The position numbers were made by a program, and so were the translations under genes. 64,000 nt of DNA, taken from assembly GCF_020080835.1 (NCBI RefSeq), contig NC_058166.1, positions 16,951,043 to 17,015,042 on the forward strand, read 5' to 3'. Under the pieces are notes generated by a model that saw nothing but the letters and a program-made list of their open reading frames with translations, did no database searches and had not been told where the DNA came from. Each line of letters begins with the position of its first letter. Within the stretch, counting starts at the first letter, position 1. Source of the stretch: Cotesia glomerata (lineage: Eukaryota; Arthropoda; Insecta; Hymenoptera; Braconidae). This document shows, piece by piece, positions 41,583-52,597 of the stretch.

Positions 41583-42459
41583 AGTAGATTTCATAGAAAT
41601 CTAACTATTGCATTGGTCCTCATGACGGAACTTTTGAAAAATTTTGCTAAATTTCGACTCAGCTCGTCAAGTGAATTCAGAAAATGCATATGGTTCAAAA
41701 GTTTATAAATGTATGTATTTATATATATATGGGATATAACGCGGCTTGTCAGGACGATAGCGTCGCGAATTTACCACGGATCTCTACCAAACTCAACATA
41801 CTTATTCTACCGATAAATACCAAAGTCAAGTTCAAAGATGAGCTTAATCGGTCAAGTATTTTAGAAATACGAGGATTTCAAAATTTTGAAAATCATAAAA
41901 ATTCATATTTTCTCACTTTTTTACTCGAATAACTTTTGAATGGGATAACTTATTGAAATTCTGTGAAATGCATCTGAAAGCTCTTTAAATGAGCTTCAAT
42001 TTCAGTACCATATCATATGTGTAGTCGTAAAATTTCTTAGAAATACCGGGATTTCAAAATTTCGGAAATCATAAAAATTCATATTTCTTCACTTTCTTAC
42101 TCGAATAACTTTTGAATGGGATAACTTATTAAAATTCTGTAAAATGCATCTGAAAGCTCTTCAAATAAGCTTTAATTTAAGTACCATATCATATGTGTAG
42201 TCATAAAATTTTTTAGAAATGCCTGGATTTAGAAATTTTCAAAATTATAAAAATTCATATTTTTTCACTTTTTAACCCGAATAACTTTGGAATGAGATAA
42301 CTTATTGAATCTCTGTAAATTGCATCCGAAAGCTCTTTAAATAAGCTTCAATTTGAGTACCATATCATATATGTAGTCTTAAAATTATGCCCTATTCTGC
42401 TATACCAATTATGAAATTTGCTGTTGCACTGGTTATCCCTGATTAAAAATATTCATTAA

Positions 42460-44452
42460 CCCTTCGTAGGTCGCATAATGAGCGCGGCGCCGCCTTTTCG
42501 GCATTTTTTTTTTTTTCTCGAAATTGAGTTCATTGATAATTTTGAAAAAAATTAAGTGCATTCTTTTAACCTTTCTAAAAATCGTGACGTTATCAAAAAG
42601 CATAAAAATATTTACGAAATAACTTAAAAAATCAATTTTCGGAACCGGGCGGCGCTATGCCGCCCGGTGCGAGTGAGCCTCCGGGAGATTTTCTAACTGC
42701 GCTGTTGCCAAATGTCGTTACCGCCACTATTTCAATCTGTTTTACCGCATGTGAGGTACAAAAATAAAGTAATGTTTGAGGTTAATTTTACTGTTTACAT
42801 TATAACTTGTGATTTGTTCAAAATACTGTAATAATTACACTCATATTAAATATTATTTATATAAAAATAGTAATAATAATACAATTGTTAAATAAATTAT
42901 TTTATAATACATCATACTAAAATTAACAGATGTCTGGCTTTATATATTACTAATTATTTAAATAATGAAAAAACAAAAAAATTTCAGGTGAACGAATTAA
43001 AAAAAAAAAAAAATAACAATGGATGCCAATTTTTCAAATTATTTTTTTTGATTGAATTTAATTCTAATTATGATAGATAGATAGATAGATAAAAAATTTA
43101 TTTGGCTCTGGAACCTAAGCTCCCTCAAAGCCATCAATATTTAAATTACATTGGTTTACATAGGTTACAAGATTACTTAACTAATTAAAGGTTTGCAATT
43201 AGATTTAATTTCAAATATTATAAAATCCAAATAGATTATTTAATACAAACAAATAACTTAATTTAAAGTCATAATAATTCTACAAGAAAAAATATTTAAA
43301 TAAGATCCAAAATAAAGATTGCAATTGTTAATTGTCATGTTCAAAAAAGTGATTGAAGCAAGCATTTTAAATTCAACCAAATTATCTACAGCCACAGTCT
43401 CAGCTGGCACTGCATTCCAGATACGTATGCCATGAATTAAGAATGAATTATCATACATGACACAATTAGCCTGCGGTATACGAAGATAGTCTTGTCGGAC
43501 ATCACCTCTACGCAGTGCTACAGGCAAAAGTCTAGTTTTGAGCCGAATAGCTGCCGATAATTTAGTCGAATTTCCTTATAAAACAGACAAGCAATGAAAT
43601 AATCTCTTCTCGCTGCAAGCTTTAGCCAACCTAACTTTTTGAAATATGGAGTAACATGTTCATATTTTGGTACTTTATAGATAAATCTAACACATGAATT
43701 CAATTTACGCTGCATCTTTAATAATAATTTGTTTGACATATTCGTATACGCCGCACAACAATAATCAAAGAGAGGAATTATTAAAGTAGATACTAGCTTA
43801 ATACGTAAACTTTCACTAAATATTTCATTGTTTATTTTAGTTGTGCTAGAATACTCATAGCGCGATTGCACACATTTGTTACTTGATTCTCCCATGAGAG
43901 AGTACTATCTATAGTCACCCCAAGGTATTTTACAATGCTACTATAAGGAATAGCACACCCCTCTACAAAGATTGTGTCGGCTAGTCTTAATGATAATTAA
44001 TTTAGCGGATATTTGATAATTTTAAGAATTTTGTAGCAAATAAATTATGACAAAAATAATTATAAAAAAATTGACATTCAGACGTTTTAAAAATTAAAGA
44101 TGCAATTTGTTAAAAATAATTTTTTGAAAAAATTTGTTTGTTAAAAAAAATTAAAAAATTTTTAAGTGACAGCTAGATTTAATGTCATATTATAATTTTA
44201 TAATCTGGTCTTAGATGTTAAATTTAATCACATGTGATAAAAATAAAAAAAAAAATTTTGTTATTCAATTAAATTTATGATAAAATATAAAAGTAAAATT
44301 ATATTTAATCATAAAACATTGAAAAAATACTTTATCTCACAAGGAAATAGTATTAGTTTACATTTGGCAACAGCGCGTACATTTTAACACGGCGGCGGAG
44401 CGCTCACCATGCGACCGACTTAGTTCGGAAAAGACACGCTACCTACGAAGGG
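42460..44452. mobile_element. piggyBac-type element with TTAA duplication
   Basis: Flanked by TTAA (42456-42459 and 44453-44456). Both ends begin CCCTTCGTAGGT. A subterminal inverted motif follows, CGCATAATGAGCGCGGC on the left and CGCATGGTGAGCGC on the right, where it is displaced inward by about 28 bp. Terminal repeats plus asymmetric internal repeats and TTAA targets are the piggyBac layout. No transposase frame remains; the interior contains a LINE fragment. Confidence 0.78.
43074..43985 (-). pseudogene. 5'-truncated non-LTR retrotransposon (reverse transcriptase C-terminal part)
   Basis: Read on the - strand the fragment encodes KYLGVTIDSTLSWENQV, SLRIKLVSTLIIPLFDYCCA, FKKLGWLKLAARRDYF and IRIWNAVPAETV, typical of the C-terminal region of jockey/CR1-like reverse transcriptases. 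The match continues across at least two frame changes (near 43845 and 43540-43575). It ends in a short (TATC)n tail (43075-43091), as many insect LINEs do. It is 5' truncated and dead, and sits inside the piggyBac-type element. Confidence 0.75.
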
Positions 44453-44890
44453 TTAAAAAAAATTCACTGTCATGAGATTTGAATTTTTTTCAATAATTCC
44501 AATTGATTTCAATTGCTCAGTATATATCTATAGATATATAATTTGAATGGAGAGAATTTTTTTAATTTTTTTCAATGAATATTTTTAAACAGGGATTAGT
44601 CGATTCTATAGAAATCAGTTCTTTAAACTGATTCAGAAAATCCACATGGTTTAAAAGTTTATATATATATATAAGATTTTTTTTTTTGTATATCCTAGCA
44701 GTTTTTTTTTATTGTTATGAAATCTACTTCCATTTCGGCTGCCGAATGGCCTTTTTTATTAATTTATATTTATTGAAATTTTTAACACCATTCTTAATTT
44801 AAATTTATTAAAATGTATTTTCTATTTTTTAGTTTGGTTTTCTATAAAAAGCGTGTTTTTAGTTTTTTTAAACTATTATTTTTAATTTTA

Positions 44891-45207
44891 GGAATTTTTG
44901 TGGGTTTTGTATTTTAATTTATTGAAAATTTACTACTACAGTTGTTATGACTCAACTGAAGCGAAAGGACCTCCTTAAAAAAACTGAAAAACAAACTTAA
45001 CTCGCTGTCAAACTAAAATCCTTCATTACCAACACCGGAAGTGTCGTCATGTCGAGTTGGCTGTTGAGAGACAGTGATAACTTTTTTGAGTATACACTTT
45101 CATCATAACGTCGCTCAAAGTCATCGAATTATTGGTTATATGCCCAAGAGGCTGTTTATACAATAAACATATTTACGGATTAACAATAAGCAATAAATAA
45201 GTGAAAA
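44891..45207 (+). promoter_or_regulatory. SRP54: SRP54 upstream region and 5' leader
   Basis: The stretch before the SRP54 start is less AT-rich from about 44940. No TATA or initiator can be assigned with confidence. The ATG context is GTGAAAAATGG. Confidence 0.35.
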
Positions 45208-45285
45208 ATGGTGTTAGCCGACCTAGGACGTAAAATTACGTCCGCATTACGGTCGCTCAGCAATGCAACTGTCATCAATGAAGAG
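45208..45285 (+). CDS. SRP54: SRP54 exon 1
   Basis: 26 codons, MVLADLGRKI to VINEE; donor GAG|GTAATA. Start of the N domain. Confidence 0.95.
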
Positions 45286-48200
45286 GTAATACAAATGACA
45301 TTGTTGTAAACAGATGGAACTTGCTTAATTTATTTTTATTTTTTTTTTTTTTTTCTTTTATCATGACCATCAATTTACTAAAACCTAAAAATTAACACTT
45401 GTCATTATATTTACTCACTTTTAATCTCTGACTAATTAATCTATTTATTTTTAAAATGTTTTACCTAACCTTAAAAATTCCATCAAGCTAAAATAAATGA
45501 CACGCATGATAATCTAAATCAGAAAAAAATTATGTTAGATACTAATAATAATTTTTTTGACAGGTATTAAATTCTATGCTGAAAGAAATATGCGCAGCAC
45601 TATTGGAAGCTGATGTAAACATTCGCCTGGTGAAAAAACTCCGTGAAAATGTGCGATCCGTCATTGACTTTGATGATATGGCGGGTGGGCTTAATAAACG
45701 CCGGATGATCCAGAGCGCAGTGTTCAAAGAACTTGTCAAAGTATTTTATAAATTTTTTATTTTTTTATTTGTTGTTTTTTTTTTATTTATCAAGAAATTT
45801 TTCTTGCTTCCAGTTGATCGATCCAGGCGTGAAAGCTTACCAGCCAGTGAAAGGTCGTCCAAATATTATTATGTTCGTCGGATTACAAGGTGCTGGTAAA
45901 ACAACCACGTGTACTAAATTAGCTTATCATTATTTGAAGAAAAATTGGAAGGCTTGCTTGGTTTGCGCTGACACGTTTCGTGCTGGTGCTTATGATCAAA
46001 TTAAACAGAATGCTACTAAAGCTAGAATACCATTTTATGGAAGGTAAAAAATTTTAATTGATTGTTATACTTAAATTAGCTAACTTAAGACAATTTTTAA
46101 AACGTCAATTTTGATAAAAAAAGTTTTCTAAGAATTAACTTTTATTAATTATTGAGTTGATAATCTATATTATCAAGAGAATAAGAAAAATTTTGTATCC
46201 TGGATACTCTAGCTCCAGCTCTAGATACATAATTAAGAAATGACCTTGTATCTTTTCAACTATTGACATTTTTAAAGATATAAGCTCATCCCGATGTTAC
46301 ACTCATCGAGACCTTTCATTTGAGTACCCACATCAGTTTTTTATATATTTACATATATTATGTATATGTATATATGAAAAATATATCAAGAATGCAAGTG
46401 GGTACTCAAATGAAAGCTCTCGATGAGTATAACATTGGGATGAGCTTATATCTTTAAAAAGGTCAATAGTTAAGAAAGTATAGTGCAATTTAAGTAATAT
46501 CTTGTGAAATATTGACATTTTTGAAGATATAAGCTCATCCCGATGTTACACTCATCGAGACCTTTTATTTGAGTACTCACATCAATTTTTCATATATTTA
46601 TATATATTATATATATGTATATATGAAAAATACATCAAAAATGCATGTGGGTACTCAAATGAAAGCTCTTGATGAGTGTAACATCGGGAAGAGCTTATAT
46701 CTTTAAAAATGTCAATTAAGAAATGACCTTGTATCTTGTAAACTATTGACATTTTTAAAGATGTAAGCTCATCCTGACATTACACTAATTGAGACCTTTC
46801 ATTTGAGTACCCACATCAATTTTTCATATATTTATATATATTATATATATGAATATGTGAAAAATATATAAAAATGGATGTGGGTACTCAAATGAAAGCT
46901 CTCGATGAGTGTAACATTAGGATGAGCTTATTTTTCTAAAAAGGTCAATAGTTAAGAAAGTACAGAGCAATTTAAGTAATATCTTGTGAAATATTGACAT
47001 TTTTGAAGATATAAGCTCATCCCGATGTTACACTCATCGAGACCTTTTATTTGAGTACTCACATCAATTTTTCATATATTTATATATATTATATATATGT
47101 ATATATGAAAAATACATCAAAATGCATGTGGGTACTCAAATGAAAGCTCTTGATGAGTGTAACATCGGGAAGAGCTTATATCTTTAAAAATGTCAATTAA
47201 GAAATGACCTTATATCTTGTAAACTATTGACATTTTTAAAGATGTAAGCTCATCCTGACATTACACTCATCGAGACCTTTCATTTGAGTACCCACATCAA
47301 TTTTTCATATATTTATATATATTATATATATGAATATATGAAAAATATATAAAAATGGATGTGGGTACTCAAATGAAAGCTCTTGATGAGTAACATGAGA
47401 TGAGCTTATATCTTTAAAAACGTCAATATTTAAGAAAGTACAGTGCAATTTAACAAAAATCATTATTCTATAAAGCAAAATTTTATTTATGTATAGTTCA
47501 CAAGTCTCGGCAGTCACATAGTGACTGCAAGGTTGCTAGTTATTCATTAATAAAATAAAAATTGTCTTTCCAGCTACACAGAATCAGATCCAGTAGTAAT
47601 AGCACAAGATGGTGTTGAAATGTTTAAAAAAGAAGGCTATGAAATAATAATCGTGGATACCAGTGGTAGGCATAAACAAGAAGAGTCTCTATTTGAAGAA
47701 ATGTTGCAAGTGTCAAATGCAGTTGTAAGTAAAAATCAAAAAATCAAAATTATAATTATATTTAAAAATTAATTTAGTTTTTAATCAATGTTTGACTTTA
47801 TTTTACAGCAACCAGATAATATTATATTCGTGATGGACGCAACGATAGGTCAAGCTTGTGAGTCTCAAGCTAAGGCTTTCAAAGATCGCGTTAATGTAGG
47901 TTCGATTATTATCACCAAGTTGGATGGACATGCTAAGGGTGGTGGAGCTTTATCAGCGTAAGTTTATTTTATTAATTTTTATCTGATATTAATTTTTAAA
48001 AATTAAATAATTAAATTTTACTTATTTTATTATTTAAAAATTGATTCAGTGTTGCAGCAACGCAGAGTCCTGTAATATTTATTGGTACTGGAGAGCACAT
48101 AGATGACTTGGAGCCGTTTAAAACAAAACCTTTTATCAGTAAATTGTTGGGAATGGGTGACATTGAAGGATTGATTGATAAAGTTAATGAGTTGAACCTT

Positions 48201-49589
48201 GATGATAATGAAGAGCTTTTAGAAAAAATCAAACATGGGCAGTTTACTTTACGGGACATGTATGAACAGTTTCAAAATATTATGAAAATGGGACCTTTTT
48301 CACAGATTCTGGTAATTTATTAAAAATTTTATCAAATATCTATTAGCTTTAACATTTATTGCTGATAGAATAATTGTAGTTTGAAGTGAATGTTGATAAT
48401 AATAACTTGTCGTAAAATTCCAGGGTATGATTCCGGGCTTCAGCCAAGATTTTATGTCCAAAGGAACAGAACAAGATTCGATGGCAAGATTAAAGCGACT
48501 TATGACGATAATGGACAGTATGAATGATGCAGAGTTAGACAACAGAGATGGAGCTAAATTATTTAGCAAACAACCTGGTAGAATAACGAGGCTAGCTCAT
48601 GGTTCTGGTGTCACTGAGAAAGAAGTTAAAGATTTGATTACTCAGTACACCAAGTTCGCAGCGGTTGTTAAAAGGATGGGAGGAATCAAAGGATTGTTCA
48701 AGGGTGGAGATATGTCCAAGAATGTCAATCAAACTCAAATGGCTAAATTAAATCAACAAATGGCTAAAATGATGGATCCACGTGTTCTTCATCAAATGGG
48801 TCAGTTATTTCGTATTTAATAATAATAATAATTATTATTATTATTATTTTTATTTTTACCAAAATTTTCCACAAATCCATTAACATTGCTTACAATCTAC
48901 TCGATACTTGTTTTAATTAAAAAACTATGAAACTTTTATTATTATTGTCTAAAGTCACCACCAGGTGACGCACTGGCACTTTTTATTTTCGCTTGCAGAA
49001 ACGTACTTTGAAGTTTATATAATAATAATAATAATAATGAAAATAATAATTATTATTATTATTTTTAACAATATTTTACACAAATTCATTAATATTGCTT
49101 ACAATTCACTCAATACTTAATTTAATTCAAAAACTATGAAAATTTTATTATTATTTTCTAAAGTCACCGCCAGGTGACGCAGTGGCGCTTTTTGTTTTCG
49201 TGTGCAGAAACTTACATTGAAGTTTATATAATAATAATAATAATTATTATTATTATTATTATATTTACCAAAATTTCCCAAAAATCCATTAACTTTGTTT
49301 ACAATTCACTCAATACTTAAATAAAAAATTATAGAAATTTTTTAGTTACTTTATAAAGTCGCCGCTAGGCGGTGCAGTGGCGCTTTTTCTTTTCGATTGC
49401 AGAAACTTAATTCTAAGTTTATATTATTATTATTATTAATATCATTAATCTAATTTAATTAAAATTAATTTTTAATTTGTTAATTTATCAGGTGGACTTA
49501 ATGGTCTTCAAAATATGATGAAACAAATTCAACAAGGTGCAGCTGGTGGCCTGGGAAATTTAATGGGTGGACTAGGAGGCAGACCTTGA
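45208..49589 (+). CDS. SRP54: Signal recognition particle 54 kDa protein
   Basis: SRP54 is the cytosolic GTPase of the signal recognition particle. It binds signal sequences and 7S RNA through its M domain and docks on the SRP receptor through its NG domain. Eight exons (45208-45285, 45564-45740, 45814-46043, 47574-47724, 47809-47957, 48050-48311, 48424-48799, 49492-49589) join in frame to 506 residues, close to the 504 of the human protein. N domain is about 1-85. G1 GLQGAGKTTT at 108-117, G2 DTFRAGAYDQ at 138-147, G3 DTSGRH at 190-195, G4 TKLDGHAKGG at 248-257. The Met-rich M domain from about residue 297 includes KQPGRITRLAHGSGV and QMAKLNQQMAKMMDP. All introns are GT-AG and every key GTPase residue is present. 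A Helitron occupies most of intron 3. Confidence 0.97.
45564..45740 (+). CDS. SRP54: SRP54 exon 2
   Basis: 59 codons, VLNSMLKEIC to FKELVK; the N-domain four-helix bundle including the conserved ALLEADVN segment. Donor AAA|GTATTT. Confidence 0.95.
45814..46043 (+). CDS. SRP54: SRP54 exon 3 (P-loop)
   Basis: 230 nt ending in phase 2. Encodes LIDPGVKAYQP, the P-loop GLQGAGKTTT and DTFRAGAYDQ; the last codon is completed in the next exon as Ser of FYGSYTESDPV. Confidence 0.96.
46164..47539 (+). mobile_element. Non-autonomous Helitron, copy G (complete, five units)
   Basis: 5' TCTATATTATCAAGAG at 46164 after A. 3' hairpin GCAGTCACATAGTGACTGC (47510-47528), AAGGTTG, CTAG (47536-47539), then T. 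Five palindromic units; units 2-3 (about 46495-46960) are almost repeated by units 4-5 (about 46975-47425). It lies 34 bp upstream of SRP54 exon 4. Confidence 0.85.
47574..47724 (+). CDS. SRP54: SRP54 exon 4 (G3)
   Basis: 151 nt; YTESDPVVIA to MLQVSNAV, including DTSGRHKQEE. Acceptor TTGTCTTTCCAG, donor GTT|GTAAGT. Confidence 0.95.
47809..47957 (+). CDS. SRP54: SRP54 exon 5 (G4)
   Basis: 149 nt; QPDNIIFVMDATIGQACE to TKLDGHAKGGGALS. Donor GC|GTAAGT splits an Ala codon. Confidence 0.95.
48050..48311 (+). CDS. SRP54: SRP54 exon 6
   Basis: 262 nt; VAATQSPVIFIGTGEHIDD, DIEGLIDKVNE and QFTLRDMYEQFQNIMKMGPF, the end of the G domain and start of the M domain. Donor CTG|GTAATT. Confidence 0.95.
48424..48799 (+). 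CDS. SRP54: SRP54 exon 7 (M domain)
   Basis: 376 nt; GMIPGFSQDFMSKG to PRVLHQMG. It must be spliced at ATGG|GTCAGT (48800): reading through adds only QLFRI and a stop, and loses the conserved Gly-rich tail. Confidence 0.93.
48820..49440. repeat. Three-copy tandem repeat in SRP54 intron 7
   Basis: About 205-bp direct repeats. Each has ATTATTATT runs and a GC-richer core of the form GTCACC(A/G)CCAGGTGACGCA; the third copy is diverged (GTCGCCGCTAGGCGGTGCA). The core is itself an imperfect palindrome. Confidence 0.8.
49492..49589 (+). CDS. SRP54: SRP54 exon 8
   Basis: Completes Gly, then GLNGLQNMMKQIQQGAAGGL to GGLGGRP and stop TGA 49587-49589. Acceptor AATTTATCAG. Confidence 0.93.
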
Positions 49590-50283
49590 GCTAACATTCC
49601 AACAAATAAATAAACAGACTGCCATCTAATTTATTTAAAAGCTTTCGATTAGCCGGATAAATTGAATAAAATCAGGACATTTAAAAATCTTCCGAATATA
49701 CTAAATTTATCGTCGCTGTATTTGTATAAATCAGTTGTATTCGCCAAGACTTAAAAACATATAATATTTCTTTTAGTTAAATCGAATATCGTCGACAAGT
49801 AAGCGGTAATTAATTTGAGGCGATATTCTAACGTGTCCTGGATCAACTACGTGGTAATAAATAATTATTTAGATAAGATTGTTACAATACGACATATTTA
49901 CCAATGTATATTGATTGGGTTTTGTAAATAAATTATATTAATATAATTAAATAATATTTAAGATACGACATTATTGTCTACATTTTATTTATTAATAACA
50001 GTAAATAATTAAAACTAAATTTCCTCAGCTGTCATTTATTTTTTAAATAAATGGCGGGAGATTTTAGCGCCACGTGGTGTCACTAAATTCAACCAAAATT
50101 CATCGAATTCTCTAGAGCTCTTATTATTATTCACTGATATATATTTTGCTGGTCATTAGTCATTTATTTTCCTCTGTCTTACAAATTGAAAACAAGTGTA
50201 TTGTCCTCAGATTATCTATATAATTACTCAGCTTAATTTTGATTAAGTGTTTGATAATTTACTAAGTGAATTATTTAAGCTAC
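49590..50283. other. SRP54 3' UTR, spacer and HIP 5' leader exon
   Basis: AATAAATAAA near 49604 and AATAAATTATA near 49925 are possible SRP54 polyadenylation signals. The HIP leader probably ends at TAC|GTAAGT (donor at 50284), since a matching acceptor lies one base before its start codon region. Exact ends are not visible. Confidence 0.45.
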
Positions 50284-50526
50284 GTAAGTATTTTAAATTA
50301 TTTTTTTTTGTTTTAATTAAATAAATCAAATTCTTACTAAATTCGGCTTCGTCATAACCATAAATTTTTTAGCGGCTGATCATTGATTCAAATAAAACTT
50401 TTTTTACATACAAGGTTATTGTTATTACCAAGCAAACTTTTATTTGTAATAATTTATTATTAATTTATTTTTCTATAATTAATTGTTATTTTTTTTTTTT
50501 TTTTTTTTTTTCTCAATTATTTCAGC

Positions 50527-50794
50527 ATGTCTCTGCCATTTAACAAGGAGCATCTGGCTCCACTACAACGTTTCGTAGAGTTGTGCACAGCAAACCCTCA
50601 GATGCTTCATTTACCCGATTTAGCATTTGTCAAAAACTTCATTGAACATTTCGGCGGAAAAGTCCCGATGCAAGCTGCTGGTGATCCACCAAGCATGGAA
50701 GTACCAATGCAGCCGTCAAATGACGAGCCTGAAAAAATGGAATCTGAGTCTGATGCGGAGAGTGAACTGGAACTTGATATGACCAATGTTCTTG
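50527..50794 (+). CDS. ST13: HIP exon 1 (coding)
   Basis: 268 nt, MSLPFNKEHLAPL to LDMTNVL, leaving in phase 1 at CTTG|GTAATT. Confidence 0.9.
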
Positions 50795-52439
50795 GTAATT
50801 ATAATTTTAAATTTATTATTTTATTTTATTTTTAATTAATAAATTACACTGAAGTTAACTTACGTTAGAAATTTTTTAAGAATTTTATAATAATTAAATT
50901 ATTATTATAAATATTCATGATACTAAAATTGAGAGACATCTGATAATTTTTTAATAATTAAATTATAGCAAGAAAAATTTATTTTTAAAAATTCCATCTT
51001 TAAATTAAAGAATTATAAATGCAATTTTTTGAACCTAGTTAATTTAAAAAAAAATTTCATGTCAGCTAATTTAGTGTCATAAAAAATTATACTAAAATTA
51101 TGAGACATTTGATCATTTTTAGAATTTTTTTTTAATAAATAAATTACAGCAAGAAAAATTTATTTAAATTAACTCAATTTTTAGAAGCTTTAATAAATTA
51201 TAAATGCAATTTCTAAGACCTAGTTGATTTAAAAGAAAAAAAAATGTGTAAGATAATTTTAGTATCATAAAAATTTTACTAAAATTGTGAGACATCTGAT
51301 GATTTTTAGAATTTTTTTAAATTATTAAATTATAGCAAGAAAATTTTTTTTTTTAAATTCAATTTTTAGAAGCTCTAAAAAATTGTAAATGCAATTTTTT
51401 GGATCTAGTTACTTAAAAATAATAAAAAAATGTCATGGGTCAGCTAATTTTAGTATCATAAAAAATTATACTAAAATTGTGAGACATTTGATTATTTAAA
51501 AAATATTTTTTAATTAATAAAGTATAGCAAGAAAAGTTTATTTAAAAAAATTCAATTTTTAGAAGCTCTGAAAAATTATAAATGCTATTTTTAAAATAAG
51601 TAATCATAAAAAAATATAAAAAAAAAAAGAAATACAATAATCTTTCTTTTTTCTCTTAATTCTGCTTTTTCTCCACCTAGTACTTGCAATTCTTTCTTAG
51701 AATTCTTGAATTTTTCATTTTTATCTGTTCCTTTTACCATCATGTTATATATTATCACTTGATTAAATTTATTTGATAAATTTAATATTTTATAATTTAT
51801 ATTCTTATGTATATTGCCGCTTGACATTAAATAAAATAAAATAAAGTAAAAATTCAATATTTAGAAGCTCAAAAAAATTAAATTAAATAAACTATAAGAA
51901 ATTTAATAAAAAAATTATTAGTGGCAATTTTCATTATTAAAATTGAATTTTTTTTTTTTTAAGTGAAAAAATTAACAGTTGCCAGCTGATTTCAGTATTA
52001 TAATTTATCACTAAATTTTTAAACAGAACCCGACAATGATCCACCACAAAAAATGGGAAATCCGACCGTCGAGCCAACTGAGGAAGAAATCGCCGAAGCT
52101 CAGTCAAAGCGCTCCGAAGCAGTTTCAGCGTTCTCTGAAAAAGATTACGAGAAAGCCATAAAACTGTACACCGAAGCGATAACTCTGAACCCCCACGCAG
52201 CTCTTTTGTACGCTAAGCGCGGGCAAGTGTTCCTGGAGATAAAGAAACCGAATGCTTGCATCCGTGATTGTGATCGTGCCCTGGAACTGAACCCCGACAG
52301 CGCAGCAGCTCACAAATTCCGCGGTCGCGCGAACCAACTTCTTGGAAACTTCGAGGAAGCTGCTACTGACCTGAGATTGGCCTGCAAATTCGACTTTGAC
52401 GAGCAAGCTGACGAGTGGCTTCGTGAAGTGACTCCAAAT
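50527..52439 (+). CDS. ST13: Hsc70-interacting protein HIP/ST13, N-terminal half only
   Basis: HIP is a cytosolic co-chaperone that binds the Hsp70/Hsc70 ATPase domain through TPRs and stabilises its ADP state. Exons 50527-50794 and 52027-52439 join in frame (phase 1) to 227 residues. The N-terminal dimerisation region reads LAPLQRFVELCTANPQMLHL then FVKNFIEHFGGKVP, followed by an acidic linker SESDAESELELDM. Three TPRs follow at about 119-152, 153-186 and 187-220 (KDYEKAIKLYTEAITLNPHA; AKRGQVFLEIKKPNACIRDC; RANQLLGNFEEAATDLRLAC). A good donor follows (AAT|GTGAGT), but no downstream exon for the charged helix, GGMP repeats or Sti1/DP domain was found before the opposing gene. The usual length is about 370 aa. 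The start ATG has an acceptor TTTCAG|C just before it. Confidence 0.9.
50870..51990. repeat. Tandem repeat in HIP intron, about 185-bp period
   Basis: TTATAGCAAGAAAAATTTAT-like motifs recur near 50966, 51141, 51333 and 51525, with ACTAAAATTGTGAGACATCT and AATTCAATTTTTAGAAGCTC in each. About five copies. A 250-bp unrelated insert lies at 51590-51845. Confidence 0.7.
52027..52439 (+). CDS. ST13: HIP exon 2 (TPR domain)
   Basis: 413 nt, EPDNDPPQKM to WLREVTPN, carrying all three TPR motifs. GC content is clearly higher than its intron. Donor AAT|GTGAGT, phase 0. Confidence 0.92.
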
Positions 52440-52597
52440 GTGAGTACTGCTGTTTCTTCTTTTATATTACTTTTTTTTTTTCTTTTAATTTCGGGAGGAA
52501 GAAAATATTTACCACTTGCTTACAGCACACGATCTTATTTAAAAACACAGATCCCTATAGTACATTTAAATCGCTATAAATATCAGGATGCCATTTA

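Larger units (their letters stand above)
41583..44757 (+). mobile_element. HINE/Helentron-like element X, copy 3 (interrupted)
   Basis: 5' end AGTAGATTTCATAGAAATCT, then GATATAACGCGGCTTGTCAG (about 41733). The interior holds three internal tandem copies of the AATAACTTTTGAATGGGATA segment. 3' end is ATGAAATCTACTT, hairpin CCATTTCGGCTGCCGAATGG (44730-44749) and a T run. A piggyBac-type element splits it at 42460. A partial second 5' segment lies at 44605-44690. Confidence 0.62.
41287..44890. mobile_element. Foldback element enclosing three further insertions
   Basis: The left arm (41287-41407) contains ACACGCTTTTTATAGAAAAC and TTTAAATTAAGAATAGTG. It is matched in inverted orientation by 44757-44884, which contains TTTTCTATAAAAAGCGTG. 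A second, tighter inverted repeat (41407-41456 with 41532-41582) lies just inside the left arm. Element X copy 3 occupies 41583-44757. Confidence 0.6.

Noticed and set aside
48800..48819. SRP54 ending in QLFRI after exon 7
   Set aside because: A GTCAGT donor splits the codon, and exon 8 restores the conserved Gly/Met-rich tail in frame.
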